This document shows positions 7,563 to 16,802 of a stretch of DNA of 64,000 nucleotides, piece after piece. Position 1 is the stretch's first letter; the number at the start of each line of letters is the position of its first letter. The position numbers were made by a program, and so were the translations under genes. Under the pieces are notes generated by a model that was not told the DNA's origin, did no database searches, and saw only the letters and a program-made list of their open reading frames with translations. Source of the DNA: Thermomonas beijingensis (GTDB lineage: Bacteria > Pseudomonadota > Gammaproteobacteria > Xanthomonadales > Xanthomonadaceae); the NCBI RefSeq assembly GCF_020034655.1, contig NZ_JAIQDJ010000001.1, forward strand, positions 62,001 to 126,000, read 5' to 3'.

Positions 7563-9464
7563 TTACTGGTCCGGCTGCCAGCGCAAGCTGAGGGTGTACT
7601 CGCGGCCGGGCTGGGCATACCAGGCGCTGGTCTGATAGCGCTTGTCGAAGGCATTGACCACGTTGGCTTGCAGTGTCCAGCCCTTTGCCAAACGCCATGA
7701 CGCGCGGGCGTCCAGCGTGCCGTAGCCACCCACGCGCAGGCTGTTGGCCACATCATCCCAGCGCGACGCTTCGGCAATGCCGCTGATGCCAAAGCCCCAG
7801 TCGCCAATATCGCGATCCAAGTCCAGCCGCGCGCTGCGGGTGGGGCGACGGGCCAGTTGCTTGCCGTGGTTTGTCCCCGCGCTTTGGTTGCGTGCATCCA
7901 GCCAGCTGAGTTGGCCACGCAGCGACCAGTCACCCAGCGCCAGAACGCCGGTCAACTCAACCCCACGAATGCGCGCCGAGTCCACATTGACCGGCTTGAA
8001 CTGCGAGGAATCCCAAGCGATCAGATCGCTGACCCGGGTCTGATACGCATTGGCCTGCAGCTGCCAGCCGTCACCGCTGCGCGTCAGCGACAGTTCGCTG
8101 CTGCGGGCGTCTTCGGGGAGCAGCAACGGATTGCTGGCGCCGGGGTAGTACAGCTCGTTGAAGGTGGGCGCCTTGAACGCGGTGGCATGGCTGGCCGTCA
8201 CCCGCCAGCCTGCGGCAAGGTTCATGCCCCAGGCCATCCCGCCGGTGGTGTGGCCACCGAATTGATCGTTGTCATCGTGGCGCAGCGACAGTTGCAGGTC
8301 CTGCTTGCCGAACGTGCCTTGGTATTGCGCAAAACCGGCACGGTTGCCACGCCTTGCGGTGAACGGTGACCACGGATCCTGGGTGGCGGCGGCATCGCGC
8401 AGCCAATCAAACCCGGTGGTGAGTACCTGTGCCTGCGCCAGTGTGAAGTCGGCTTGCAGGTTGCCGGTATCACGCGTGGTGACGAAGCGGTTGCTGAACA
8501 CTGTACCCAGATAGTTGACCGAATCATCGGTGTTGCGGCCCAGCGTCAACTTCAATTGCACCCTTTGCGAGGGCGTCCAGCGCGCACTGCCGCCCACGGT
8601 CTGCTGCACGATGTCGGAGTTGTCCACGTAGTTGCCGTCGTAATCGTTATGGCCGATGGCGCGGGTGGCGCGTGCATCCAGCTGCCATGCGGTGCTGGGC
8701 GAAAAATCGGCGTGCACGCCCGCACTGTTGTTGCGATAACCATCGCGATCCAGATGCGTGCCCGGCACGATAAAGCAGCCTGCGCCCGCCCACGTGGCAG
8801 GGTTGTAATCCCCCAGGCAGGCATTGATGCCAGCGGTGGACTGGTGCGCCACATCTACACCCACGCCACCGCGTGCACCGCGCAGTTCCACACCGGCAGA
8901 GGCCTCGCGCAAGTGGTTGCTGCCGATTGCAATCCGCGCATGGCCATGCGTGCCTGCACGGCTGTCACGGCGGGTGAAAATCTGGATCACGCCGCCGATG
9001 GCATCGGCCCCATACAACGATGAGCGCGGCCCGCGCACGATTTCGATATGGTCGATCTGCGCCAGCGGAATATCCTGTAGCGAGGTCAGGCCCGAGGTGG
9101 TCGAACCCACGCGCACGCCGTCGATCAAAAACAAGGTGTGGTCTGATTCAGTGCCACGCATGAACAACGTCGACAGCTTGCCCAGCCCACCTTGGTTGAT
9201 GAGGGTGATGCCGGCGCGACCGCGCAGCAATTCGGGCAGTGAGCGCGCGCTGCTGGCGTCGATTTGTGCGCGGTCGATCACTTCCACAGCGGCCAGCGCG
9301 GCATCGACGGTGGCAGGCGTGCGCGTGGCGGTGACAATCACTTTGTCGAGGTCTTTGGCGGTATTGGCGGCATCTGCCGCAAACGCGATGCCGGGCAAGG
9401 ACAGGGCCAGTGCCAGGGTGCAACTCAAGGGGGACAAGCGAAGCAGGGTGTTGCGCGATTGCAT
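7563..9464 (-). CDS. btuB: TonB-dependent vitamin B12 receptor, BtuB-like
   Basis: Outer-membrane receptor of 633 residues for corrinoid uptake. It has a signal peptide (about residues 1-28, ending PGIAFAAD), a plug domain with VIVTATRTPATVDAALAAVEVIDR and the typical LRGRAGI and RGPRSSLYGADAIGGVI motifs, then a 22-strand barrel ending in an aromatic-rich strand (YTLSLRWQPDQ). Start at ATG 9464 gives a proper signal peptide; longer readings run into the riboswitch. The cobalamin riboswitch directly upstream supports B12 as substrate. No TonB or BtuCDF genes are adjacent in this window. Confidence 0.93.
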   Translation of the reverse strand: MQSRNTLLRLSPLSCTLALALSLPGIAFAADAANTAKDLDKVIVTATRTPATVDAALAAVEVIDRAQIDASSARSLPELLRGRAGITLINQGGLGKLSTLFMRGTESDHTLFLIDGVRVGSTTSGLTSLQDIPLAQIDHIEIVRGPRSSLYGADAIGGVIQIFTRRDSRAGTHGHARIAIGSNHLREASAGVELRGARGGVGVDVAHQSTAGINACLGDYNPATWAGAGCFIVPGTHLDRDGYRNNSAGVHADFSPSTAWQLDARATRAIGHNDYDGNYVDNSDIVQQTVGGSARWTPSQRVQLKLTLGRNTDDSVNYLGTVFSNRFVTTRDTGNLQADFTLAQAQVLTTGFDWLRDAAATQDPWSPFTARRGNRAGFAQYQGTFGKQDLQLSLRHDDNDQFGGHTTGGMAWGMNLAAGWRVTASHATAFKAPTFNELYYPGASNPLLLPEDARSSELSLTRSGDGWQLQANAYQTRVSDLIAWDSSQFKPVNVDSARIRGVELTGVLALGDWSLRGQLSWLDARNQSAGTNHGKQLARRPTRSARLDLDRDIGDWGFGISGIAEASRWDDVANSLRVGGYGTLDARASWRLAKGWTLQANVVNAFDKRYQTSAWYAQPGREYTLSLRWQPDQ

Positions 9465-9599
9465 GTGAGTCTCTCCGGCGTGCCAATCCGCACGCCATGG
9501 CGAAGGGGACGGTTGCAATACGGGCGGAACACGCAGACGGGCGATGCAGCAAGCAGCAGGCGCGACGTCGCGCAATGCCCGCCGCATCGCAACCAACAC

Positions 9600-9830
9600 A
9601 CTTCAAGGCCGGTCTCCGGGCTTGCAAGCGGCGCATCCTGTGATGGGCCCGCGCGGCACCTTCCCATGCCAACATCAAACCGATGTGCGCACAGTGGTTG
9701 TTGCCGAACTTCTCTTGCTTACCGTTGCGGGGGCAGCGCCGGACTGGTTGCACCTGCGTGCAGTGTCACCGGCTTCCCGTTTCAATCAGCGGACAGGGCC
9801 CGCCAATCACCTTGAAGCGCAGGCATTGTA
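9600..9830 (-). ncRNA. Cobalamin riboswitch
   Basis: On the minus strand the leader contains, in order: AACGGGAAGCCGGTG; GCCCCCGCAACGGTAA with a downstream CCACTG; GGCATGGGAAGGTGCC; and the B12 box AGCCCGGAGACCGGCC (around 9606-9622). These are the conserved core blocks of the AdoCbl/B12 riboswitch. Cobalamin binding is expected to reduce expression of the receptor gene that follows. Outer limits are approximate. Confidence 0.92.
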
Positions 9831-9841
9831 GCGCAAGCGGT

Positions 9842-10219
9842 TCAGTCGGTCGTCGTGTCGCTGCCGTGCTCGTCATTGAACAGGTTGAATGCCAGTACCG
9901 GCGCCTGTTCGTGATGGGTGGTGGTCACCGGCGCTGCGGCGGGACGCCCACGCGGCGGCGGCAGCAAGGCGATGGCGGCTTCGGCGGCGCTGACCAGTTC
10001 CGTGCGGCGCGCGTCCGGCACCTCCTGCCAGTGGCAATTCTGCAGTGCGCCTTCCAGTGCATACAGCAAATTGAGGCTGGGCTTGAAGCCGGCCCGGCGC
10101 ACCTTCATGAAGGCATCCACGGTGCCGATGGCAGCGATGTCTTCCAGCGAGCGCAAGCCCACTTGCCGCAGCCATGCAGCAGACTTCGGGCCGATATTGC
10201 GCATCTTGGCGGCGCTCAT
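9842..10219 (-). CDS. TfoX C-terminal-domain protein
   Basis: This 125-residue cytoplasmic protein carries the TfoX C-terminal fold: NIGPKSAAWLRQVGLRSLEDIAAIGTVDAF, then SLNLLYALEGAL and HWQEVP. The TfoX N-terminal domain is missing, so it is not a full competence regulator; stand-alone versions are common in Proteobacteria and poorly characterised. The C-terminal 40 residues are low-complexity. Its start codon overlaps the stop of the methionine sulfoxide reductase gene by 4 bp, so the two are translationally coupled. Confidence 0.8.
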   Translation of the reverse strand: MSAAKMRNIGPKSAAWLRQVGLRSLEDIAAIGTVDAFMKVRRAGFKPSLNLLYALEGALQNCHWQEVPDARRTELVSAAEAAIALLPPPRGRPAAAPVTTTHHEQAPVLAFNLFNDEHGSDTTTD

Positions 10220-10701
10220 TGCAGGGCATCCAGATACGCTTGCGCAATCGCTTCCAGCCCGGCTTGATCGTCTGCATCGAAGCGCGCTGGCAGAGGACTA
10301 TCGAGGTCAAACACCCCCAGCAAGGTATCGCCCTGATACAGCGGCACCACCAGCTCCGAGCGCGATGCGGAGTCGCAGGCGATATGTCCGGGGAATGCAT
10401 TGACGTCTTCAACGCGCTGGGTTTGCCGCAAGCGCGCCGCCGCCCCGCACACACCTTTTGCAAGCGGGATGCGCACGCAGGCCGGCAGCCCTTGAAACGG
10501 ACCCACCACCAATTCATCGCCATCGAAAAAATAAAACCCCACCCAATTCAGGCCAGGCAGTGCGTGATATACCAGCGCCGACAGATTGGCGGCATTGGCA
10601 ATGCGGTCGCGCTCGCCATGCAGCAGGGCTTGCGCCTGTGCCAACAGCTGCGTGTATTGCGTCGGCTTGCTGCCGGTAAGGGAGGCGGCGGTAAAGGTCA
10701 T
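10216..10701 (-). CDS. msrC: Free methionine-(R)-sulfoxide reductase (GAF domain)
   Basis: Reduces free methionine-R-sulfoxide using a GAF-fold active site. The 161-residue length and the three cysteines at 75, 85 and 109 (PACVRIPL, KGVCGAA, HIACD) reproduce the spacing of the E. coli enzyme's catalytic and resolving cysteines (84, 94, 118). NWVGFYFF and SRSELVVPL are family motifs. First gene of a two-gene operon, divergent from bioD across 68 bp. Confidence 0.93.
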   Translation of the reverse strand: MTFTAASLTGSKPTQYTQLLAQAQALLHGERDRIANAANLSALVYHALPGLNWVGFYFFDGDELVVGPFQGLPACVRIPLAKGVCGAAARLRQTQRVEDVNAFPGHIACDSASRSELVVPLYQGDTLLGVFDLDSPLPARFDADDQAGLEAIAQAYLDALQ

Positions 10702-10769
10702 CTGCCAAGTGTAGCAACCGTACGCGTCAGGGCTACCATGCAGCCTTCATCGGCAACTACGAAAGCACA

Positions 10770-11444
10770 ATGTTCTCAATTTATGTGACGGGTACCGATA
10801 CCGGCATCGGCAAAACACTGACCAGTTGCACCCTGCTGCACGCCTTGCGCGGACATGGCTTGCGCGTGGCAGGGATGAAGCCGGTGGCCAGTGGTTGCAG
10901 TGCGATTGACGGTGCATGGAAGAACGAAGATGCGCTTGCGCTACAAGCGGCAGGCATGCCGGGATTGGCCTATGCCGACATCAATCCGTTTGCGCTGGAA
11001 CACCCCTTGGCGCCAGAGCTGGCGGCGCGGGATGCGGGCGTGGCCATCGAGCTGCTGCCGATCCTGGCGGCACATGCACGATTGGCCTCGCAAGTGGAGG
11101 CCTTGGTGGTGGAAGGGGTGGGTGGTTGGGCTGCGCCGTTATCGGCAGGCTTGATGCAGGTCGATGTGGTGCGCATGCTGCGCCTGCCGGTGGTGTTGGT
11201 GGTGGGCTTGCGCTTGGGCTGCCTCAATCATGCGCTGCTGAGTGCGCGTGCGATTGTGGAGGATGGCGTGCATCTGGCCGGCTGGATTGGCTCGCAAGTG
11301 GATCCGGCGATGGAGCGCGTGGATGACAACATCACGATGCTGCGCGCGCGGTTGCCAGCGCCGTGTTGGGGCGTGTTGCCGTATGCGCCGAATGCAGCGC
11401 CTTCGGTACTGGCGCAGTATTTGCGGATTCCGATGGCAGCTTGA
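10770..11444 (+). CDS. bioD: Dethiobiotin synthetase
   Basis: ATP-dependent carboxylation of diaminopelargonic acid to dethiobiotin, the penultimate step of biotin synthesis. The 224-residue protein starts MFSIYVTGTDTGIGKT with the P-loop at residues 8-16, followed by the substrate lysine region (GMKPVASG) and VEGVGGWAAPL. It stands alone here, not in a bio operon, as is usual in xanthomonads. The ribosome site is weak. Confidence 0.95.
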   Translation: MFSIYVTGTDTGIGKTLTSCTLLHALRGHGLRVAGMKPVASGCSAIDGAWKNEDALALQAAGMPGLAYADINPFALEHPLAPELAARDAGVAIELLPILAAHARLASQVEALVVEGVGGWAAPLSAGLMQVDVVRMLRLPVVLVVGLRLGCLNHALLSARAIVEDGVHLAGWIGSQVDPAMERVDDNITMLRARLPAPCWGVLPYAPNAAPSVLAQYLRIPMAA

Positions 11445-11451
11445 TGAGTCT

Positions 11452-11570
11452 GGCAGTCTTGTCGCCCACCGGGGAAGGCTCGCAGCTTAGGCTTCGCATC
11501 CAGCGATGATGCGCGACCGCGGGCCCTCCATGGCGCGCTCGATCCTTCACCGGTGGGCGGCAAGACTGCT
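11452..11570. repeat. 119-bp inverted-repeat element downstream of bioD
   Basis: The left arm (11452-11478) and right arm (11544-11570) are 27 bp each and match at 24 positions when one is inverted. The 65-bp interior is GC-rich with shorter complementary segments. No coding capacity is seen. It could be a small non-autonomous mobile repeat or an extended hairpin at the bioD 3' end. Confidence 0.55.
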
Positions 11571-11590
11571 GCGAGGAACAAGGCGCAATA

Positions 11591-11616
11591 AAAAACGCCC
11601 GGTTGCCCGGGCGTTT
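11591..11616 (-). terminator. Intrinsic terminator of the RND operon
   Basis: On the minus strand ACGCCCGG, loop GCAA and CCGGGCGT are followed by a T-run, 20 bp after the RND permease stop. Confidence 0.88.
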
Positions 11617-11635
11617 GTCGTCATATCGTGCAGCC

Positions 11636-14600
11636 TCAACCGTGTTGCGGCTCAGGCAAGGTGTCTGCTGCATCAGCCGCCGGCGCGTGCTTGTGTTCGC
11701 GCGCCAGATACAGATAGAACGCGGGCAGCACGAACAAGGTGAACAAGGTGCCGATGGTCATGCCGGAGGCAATCACCACGCCCATCGAGAAGCGCGAAGC
11801 CGCGCCGGGGCCCTTCGCCATCAGCATCGGAATCATCGCAAACACCAGCGCGGCGGTGGTCATCAACACCGGGCGCAGACGAATGCCGGTGGCGGCTTCA
11901 ATCGCGTCGCGCTTGCTCATGCCCTGTTCGATTTGCAGCTTGTTGGCGAATTCCACGATCAGGATGCCGTGCTTGGAAATCACGCCCACCAATGTCACCA
12001 GCCCCACCTGCGTATAGATGTTGATACTCATGCCGGGTAAGGCCTCAACCCCCATCGCTTGCAGGATGCCGGACACCAGCGCCAACACGTTCAATGCCAG
12101 CAGTGCACCGCAAATGGCCATCGGCACGGTGAGCAACATGATCAACGCATCGCGGAAGCTTTCAAACTGCGCCGAGAGCACCAGGAAAATCACGATCAAG
12201 GCCAGCGCCATGGTCATCAACATGGCTGAGCCTTCCTGCTTGAACTGCCGCGACTCACCGGCATAGTCCACGCTGTAGCCTTGCGGCAGCACTTCTTTTG
12301 CGGCTTGGTCCAGGATCGCCAACGCTTCACCCTTGCTCACGCCGGGGCGCGGGGCAAATGTGATGGAGACCGCATTGAGCTGCTGGAAGCGCTTGAGCGA
12401 TTGCGGCTGCGCGCTTTCCTTCAGCGTGACGATGGTGGACAGTGGAATGAGTGCTCCATCGCGGGTGCGGGTGTAATAGTTTTCAAGATCGCTGGCATTG
12501 AGGCGGTCCTTGCGTTGCACCTGCGGGATCACCCGGTACGAGCGATTTTCCATCGAGAACAGATTGCTGTAGCCACCGGCCAGCATCGACGACATGTCGG
12601 CAGCCAGCGTGCGCATGTCTATCCCCAGCATCGCCGCTTTGTCGCGGTCGATGTTGACCTCGATGCGCGGCTTGTCGATCTTCAAATCCTTGTCGAGGAA
12701 GATGAAGCGCTTGCTGGCATAGGCCTTGGCCAAAATGGCGTCCGACAACTCCGACAACTGCTGCAAGTTGCCCACGCCGCCAATGATGAATTCACCACCG
12801 CCGCCGCCGCCACCGGCGCTGGGTAGCGAGGGCGGCACCAATGCAAACACCTTCAGCGCACTGATCTCGTTGAGCTTGGGTTGCAGCTCTTGCTGCAGGA
12901 TTTGCGTGGTGGAGCGGCTGCGCTGGCTCCATGGCTTGAGCACGAAACCGGCCATCGCACTGGGGCTGGCACCGCCGCCACCGCCGCCCATGCCACCGTT
13001 GATCAAAAAGGTCTCCTTGATCTCGGGAATCCTGGCGGTGAACTTGGAAATTTCAGCGGTATAGCGTTCCACATAATCCAGCGTGGCCACCGGGTCCGCA
13101 CTGGCCACCGAGAAGATGAAACCTTCATCTTCCACCGGTGCCGGTTCCTTTGGCGCGCCTGCGTACAGGAAACCGCAACTGACCAGCACGATCAGGCCAA
13201 ACACGGCGATCACGGCCTTGGTATCCAGCGCGCCATGCAGGCGGCGTTGATAGGCGTGGTGCAGTTTGTCGAAGCGATTATCCAACCACAGCTCGAACTT
13301 GCCCTTGGGGTGGTCGGGGTCATGCGCAATCAGGATCTTCGCGCTCATCATCGGCGTCAACGTGAGCGCAATCACGCCCGACAACAACACCGCGCCGGCC
13401 AAGGTGAACGCGAATTCGGTGAACAACACGCCGGTCATCCCACCTTGGAAACCAATCGGCAAATACACCGCAATCAAGGTGGTGGTCATCGCCACCACCG
13501 GCCACGCCAATTCACGCGCGCCGCGAATCGCGGCGTCCATCGGCTTCATGCCTTCTTCGATATGCCGGTGGATGTTCTCCAGCACGATGATCGCATCGTC
13601 CACCACGATGCCAATGGCCAGCACCATCGCCAGCAAGGTCAGCAAATTGATGGTGAAGCCCATCAGCAGCATCAAGAACAGCCCGCCAATCAGCGATAGC
13701 GGGATGGAAATGGCCGGGATCAACACGCTGCGCAGTGAGCCCAGGAACAAGTAGATCACCACGATCACGATGAGGAGCGCTTCCACAATGGTGCGGATCA
13801 CTTCGTTGATCGAGTCTTGAATCGCCTCGGTGCTGTCGTACGGAATGCTGGCGTGCATGCCCTGCGGCAATTGCGGAATGATGTCGTTGTCCCAGACCTT
13901 GCGCACTGCCTTGATCACATCCAGCGAGTTGGCATCGGGCGCCACACTGATACCGATGAACGTGGCTGCATCGCCGCCATTGATACGCACCGACGTGCCA
14001 TAACTGTCAGAGCCCAACACCACATCGGCGATGTCACCCAGGCGCACAATCGCACCGTCTTGTTCACGCACCACCAGCTTGCGGAACTCTTCGGCATTGC
14101 GCAGATCGGTGCGTGCGGTCATGTCGATCGCAACCATATGCCCCTTGGTCGAGCCCAGCGCGGCCAACACGTTGTTCGACTGCAAGGCTTGCGAGACATC
14201 GCTGGCGGTCACTTTCAGCGCGGCCATTTTTTCCGGTTTCAACCACACGCGCATGGCGAAGTTGCCGGCGCCCATGATTTCTGCGCTTTGCACACCGGGT
14301 ACCGTCACCAGCTTGGGCTGGATCACGCGGGTCAGATAGTCGCCAATCTGGTTGCCATCCAAACGGTCGCTGGCAAACGACAGATACATGCTGGCAATAC
14401 TCTCGCCCTGCTTCAGGTCGATCACCGGGTCTTCCGACTGCGATGGCAATTGCCCGCGCATCTTGTTGACCTTGGCGCTGATCTGGGTGAGCGCCTCGCT
14501 GGGGTTCTTGTCCAGCCGGATATAGGCCTGAATCGAGCTTATCCCCGCCGCGCTGGTCGAGGTCATGTAATCAATGCCCTCGGCACTGGCGATCTCGCGC

Positions 14601-14803
14601 TCCAGTGGCGTGGTGATAAAGCCCTGGATCAAGTCCGCATCGGCACCGAAATAGGTGGTGTTGATGTTGATCACGGCATTGCGCATTTCCGGATATTTGC
14701 GCACGTTCAATTCGCTGAAGGCACGCAGGCCGAACAGCAGGATGAACAGGCTGACGACCAGCGCCAGCACCGGCTTCTTGATGAAGATGTCGGTAAATTT
14801 CAT
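11636..14803 (-). CDS. RND efflux transporter permease (HAE-1 family)
   Basis: An inner-membrane proton-driven drug or toxicant pump of 1055 residues, the usual AcrB-family size. It starts MKFTDIFIKKPVLALVVSL (first helix). The transmembrane-4 signature GIVVDDAIIVLENIHRH carries the paired aspartates of the proton relay. A duplicated 6+6 helix layout with two large periplasmic loops and a C-terminal helix cluster (SRFSMGVVIASGMTIGT) is present. Two unusual polyglycine stretches lie in the second periplasmic domain (GGMGGGGGGASP and AGGGGGGGEF). The adaptor gene lies 67 bp upstream in the same operon. No outer-membrane factor gene is present, so it presumably borrows a TolC-like channel. Confidence 0.95.
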   Translation of the reverse strand: MKFTDIFIKKPVLALVVSLFILLFGLRAFSELNVRKYPEMRNAVININTTYFGADADLIQGFITTPLEREIASAEGIDYMTSTSAAGISSIQAYIRLDKNPSEALTQISAKVNKMRGQLPSQSEDPVIDLKQGESIASMYLSFASDRLDGNQIGDYLTRVIQPKLVTVPGVQSAEIMGAGNFAMRVWLKPEKMAALKVTASDVSQALQSNNVLAALGSTKGHMVAIDMTARTDLRNAEEFRKLVVREQDGAIVRLGDIADVVLGSDSYGTSVRINGGDAATFIGISVAPDANSLDVIKAVRKVWDNDIIPQLPQGMHASIPYDSTEAIQDSINEVIRTIVEALLIVIVVIYLFLGSLRSVLIPAISIPLSLIGGLFLMLLMGFTINLLTLLAMVLAIGIVVDDAIIVLENIHRHIEEGMKPMDAAIRGARELAWPVVAMTTTLIAVYLPIGFQGGMTGVLFTEFAFTLAGAVLLSGVIALTLTPMMSAKILIAHDPDHPKGKFELWLDNRFDKLHHAYQRRLHGALDTKAVIAVFGLIVLVSCGFLYAGAPKEPAPVEDEGFIFSVASADPVATLDYVERYTAEISKFTARIPEIKETFLINGGMGGGGGGASPSAMAGFVLKPWSQRSRSTTQILQQELQPKLNEISALKVFALVPPSLPSAGGGGGGGEFIIGGVGNLQQLSELSDAILAKAYASKRFIFLDKDLKIDKPRIEVNIDRDKAAMLGIDMRTLAADMSSMLAGGYSNLFSMENRSYRVIPQVQRKDRLNASDLENYYTRTRDGALIPLSTIVTLKESAQPQSLKRFQQLNAVSITFAPRPGVSKGEALAILDQAAKEVLPQGYSVDYAGESRQFKQEGSAMLMTMALALIVIFLVLSAQFESFRDALIMLLTVPMAICGALLALNVLALVSGILQAMGVEALPGMSINIYTQVGLVTLVGVISKHGILIVEFANKLQIEQGMSKRDAIEAATGIRLRPVLMTTAALVFAMIPMLMAKGPGAASRFSMGVVIASGMTIGTLFTLFVLPAFYLYLAREHKHAPAADAADTLPEPQHG

Positions 14804-14870
14804 GCTTGGTTACTCCCGCTTCCCCGTGTTGGGAAAGTGTGGACAAGAGGGCGTGACAGGTCGCCAGCGA

Positions 14871-16061
14871 TCAACGGTTGATGACCGTAGGCTGGGCATC
14901 GGCGGCAGGTTGCACGCTGTTATCAATCGTCACTTCCGCGCCATTACGCAGCTTCAGCAGGCCCACCGTCACCACGCGCTCACCGGGCTTCAGCCCATCG
15001 GTGACCGCGATCAAATCGCCACGGGTGGCCCCGGTCTTGATGAAGCGCTGGTTGACCACCAATTTGTCGCCGCGCAGCGGTTGCCCCTTGGCGTCGGTTT
15101 CGCCGGCCTTGCGCTTTTCCGAGGTAATCACGAAGACCGCGTTGCCGTAAGGGTTGAAGCTGACTGCAGTTTGCGGAATCACCACCACGGCGTGCTCTGC
15201 GCCCAGTTCAAAACTGACCTTGGCAAAGCTGCCCGGGCGCAAGGCGTTGCCGGGGTTTTGCAAGGTGGCCTGCGCTTTGAAGTTGCGAGTGCTGGCATCC
15301 ACCAGCGGATCCAGCGCGGTGATTTCGCCACTGAAGTGCTGGCCCGGCAGGGCATCCACGCTGGCGTTGATGTTGCCGCCTTTCAGCAGCTTGCCGATCA
15401 TTTGTTCGGGCAGGGTGAAGTCCAGATAGATCGGATTGAGCTGCTGCAAGGTGACGATTGCGTCACCCGGCGCCAGATATTGGCCCAGATTGATTTTGCG
15501 AATGCCCAGTACGCCCGAGAACGGCGCACGGATGGTCTTGCGGGCAATCAGTGCGCGCTGTGCCTCTACTTGCGCGCGCGCATTGGCGGCCGCGGCGACG
15601 CGCTGCTGCACATCATCCAGGGACACCAGTTTGTCCTTGCCCAGCGCCTGCCAGCGCTGCGCCTGCACCGCCGCGAGTTTGGCCGAGGTCTCCAGTGCTT
15701 TGAGCTGAGCCTCTTCGTTGTCGGTGTTCAAGCGCACCAACACGGCGCCCTGGCTGACCGGCTGGCCGGCCTCAAACGCAATGCTGCGCACCACGCCGCC
15801 GGCCTCGGTGGTGACATCGGTGCCGTTGACGGCCACCAAGGTGCCCACCGATTCGCCGCCTGCACTCCAGCGCTGCGCACTGGCCGTGGCGGCCGAAATG
15901 GCCACCGCCGGTTGCGGCATGTTGTCGAAGAATTCATTGGTCTTTTTGGCGAAGATCGCCTTGATTCCAAACACGCCCCCAAACACGACGAGCGCACCAA
16001 GCAGCATCAAGCCCCAACGCAGGGCGGGGTTGGGGGTGTGGGCGGATGTATGGGCAGGCAT
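14871..16061 (-). CDS. RND efflux periplasmic adaptor subunit
   Basis: Membrane fusion protein of 396 residues. One N-terminal membrane helix (about residues 14-36, LRWGLMLLGALVVFGGVFGI) precedes the lipoyl half (VGTLVAVNGTDVTTEAGGVV), an alpha hairpin, the second lipoyl half (RAPFSGVLGIRKINLGQYLAPGD), a beta-barrel and a membrane-proximal domain. It bridges the RND permease downstream to an outer-membrane channel. Start at ATG 16061 (MPAHTSAHTPNPALRWG) chosen because it places a short cytoplasmic tail before the helix. No regulator is adjacent; phasin and its terminator lie upstream. Confidence 0.92.
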   Translation of the reverse strand: MPAHTSAHTPNPALRWGLMLLGALVVFGGVFGIKAIFAKKTNEFFDNMPQPAVAISAATASAQRWSAGGESVGTLVAVNGTDVTTEAGGVVRSIAFEAGQPVSQGAVLVRLNTDNEEAQLKALETSAKLAAVQAQRWQALGKDKLVSLDDVQQRVAAAANARAQVEAQRALIARKTIRAPFSGVLGIRKINLGQYLAPGDAIVTLQQLNPIYLDFTLPEQMIGKLLKGGNINASVDALPGQHFSGEITALDPLVDASTRNFKAQATLQNPGNALRPGSFAKVSFELGAEHAVVVIPQTAVSFNPYGNAVFVITSEKRKAGETDAKGQPLRGDKLVVNQRFIKTGATRGDLIAVTDGLKPGERVVTVGLLKLRNGAEVTIDNSVQPAADAQPTVINR

Positions 16062-16183
16062 GGGGCTGATCCGATGGAGATATGAAAATGAACCGGGGAG
16101 TTTAGCAGGATACTGAACTTGCAAGTCCATAATTGTTGCGGGATTGCTTGCCATTCGCATCTGCCGTTTGGCATGGACAGCAT

Positions 16184-16216
16184 AAAAAAACCCGACAGCT
16201 TGCGCTGCCGGGTTTT
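16184..16216 (-). terminator. Intrinsic terminator of the phasin gene
   Basis: On the minus strand CCCGGCAGC, loop GCAA and GCTGTCGGG precede a run of seven T, 59 bp past the phasin stop. This separates phasin from the efflux operon. Confidence 0.88.
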
Positions 16217-16274
16217 GGCAACGACGCAGGGGAGTGCGGCGTTGCGGTCCCAGGGGGGAGGGATCTTGCCGGGC

Positions 16275-16667
16275 TTACTTGCCGGACTTGGTTGCCTTGG
16301 TGGCCTTTTCCACTTCGGCCTTGACCTGGGCACTGGCCTGCTCGAACTGGCCCTTGGCCAGCGAGCCAATGGCTTCGTTGGTCTTCACGGTGTTGGCAAA
16401 CACTTCCTGCACGGTGCTGAGGCTGCGCTCGGCATTGGTGCGCGCAATCTGCACGCCCTTCGGCCACACAGCCTTCAGGCCGTCGGCGTCACGCACCTGC
16501 AGCAGCTCACCGGTGAAGGCGAAGCTGGCGGTGAAGGTGTCTTCGATGGCGGCCAACTGCAGGCCAAAGGCCTTTTCGGCATTCTCAAGGGCCAAACGGT
16601 TGACGTTGGCAGCGGCATCGGCGAACTGGCTGACGGCTTTGCTGAACTGATCGTTGAACTGGTACAT
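16275..16667 (-). CDS. Phasin family protein
   Basis: A 130-residue, almost entirely helical protein of the phasin family, which coats polyhydroxyalkanoate granules; xanthomonad members may be general stress proteins. It has the typical start YQFNDQFSKAVSQFADAAANVNRLALENAEKAF and repeated FxxxL heptads, ending in a Lys/Ala-rich tail. AGGAG is well placed before ATG 16667. Monocistronic, with its own terminator. No PHA synthase gene occurs in the window. Confidence 0.88.
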   Translation of the reverse strand: MYQFNDQFSKAVSQFADAAANVNRLALENAEKAFGLQLAAIEDTFTASFAFTGELLQVRDADGLKAVWPKGVQIARTNAERSLSTVQEVFANTVKTNEAIGSLAKGQFEQASAQVKAEVEKATKATKSGK

Positions 16668-16802
16668 GGCGGTCTCCTGCTGGTTGTTGTCGGCAAGGTT
16701 TGCCGGATTTGTGCGATGCAGCATATCGAGTGTTTTGTTGCAACGCAACATCGAGACGGCAAGTGGTATGCCTGCATTCAGTTTCAACAACACAGGTGGT
16801 GA

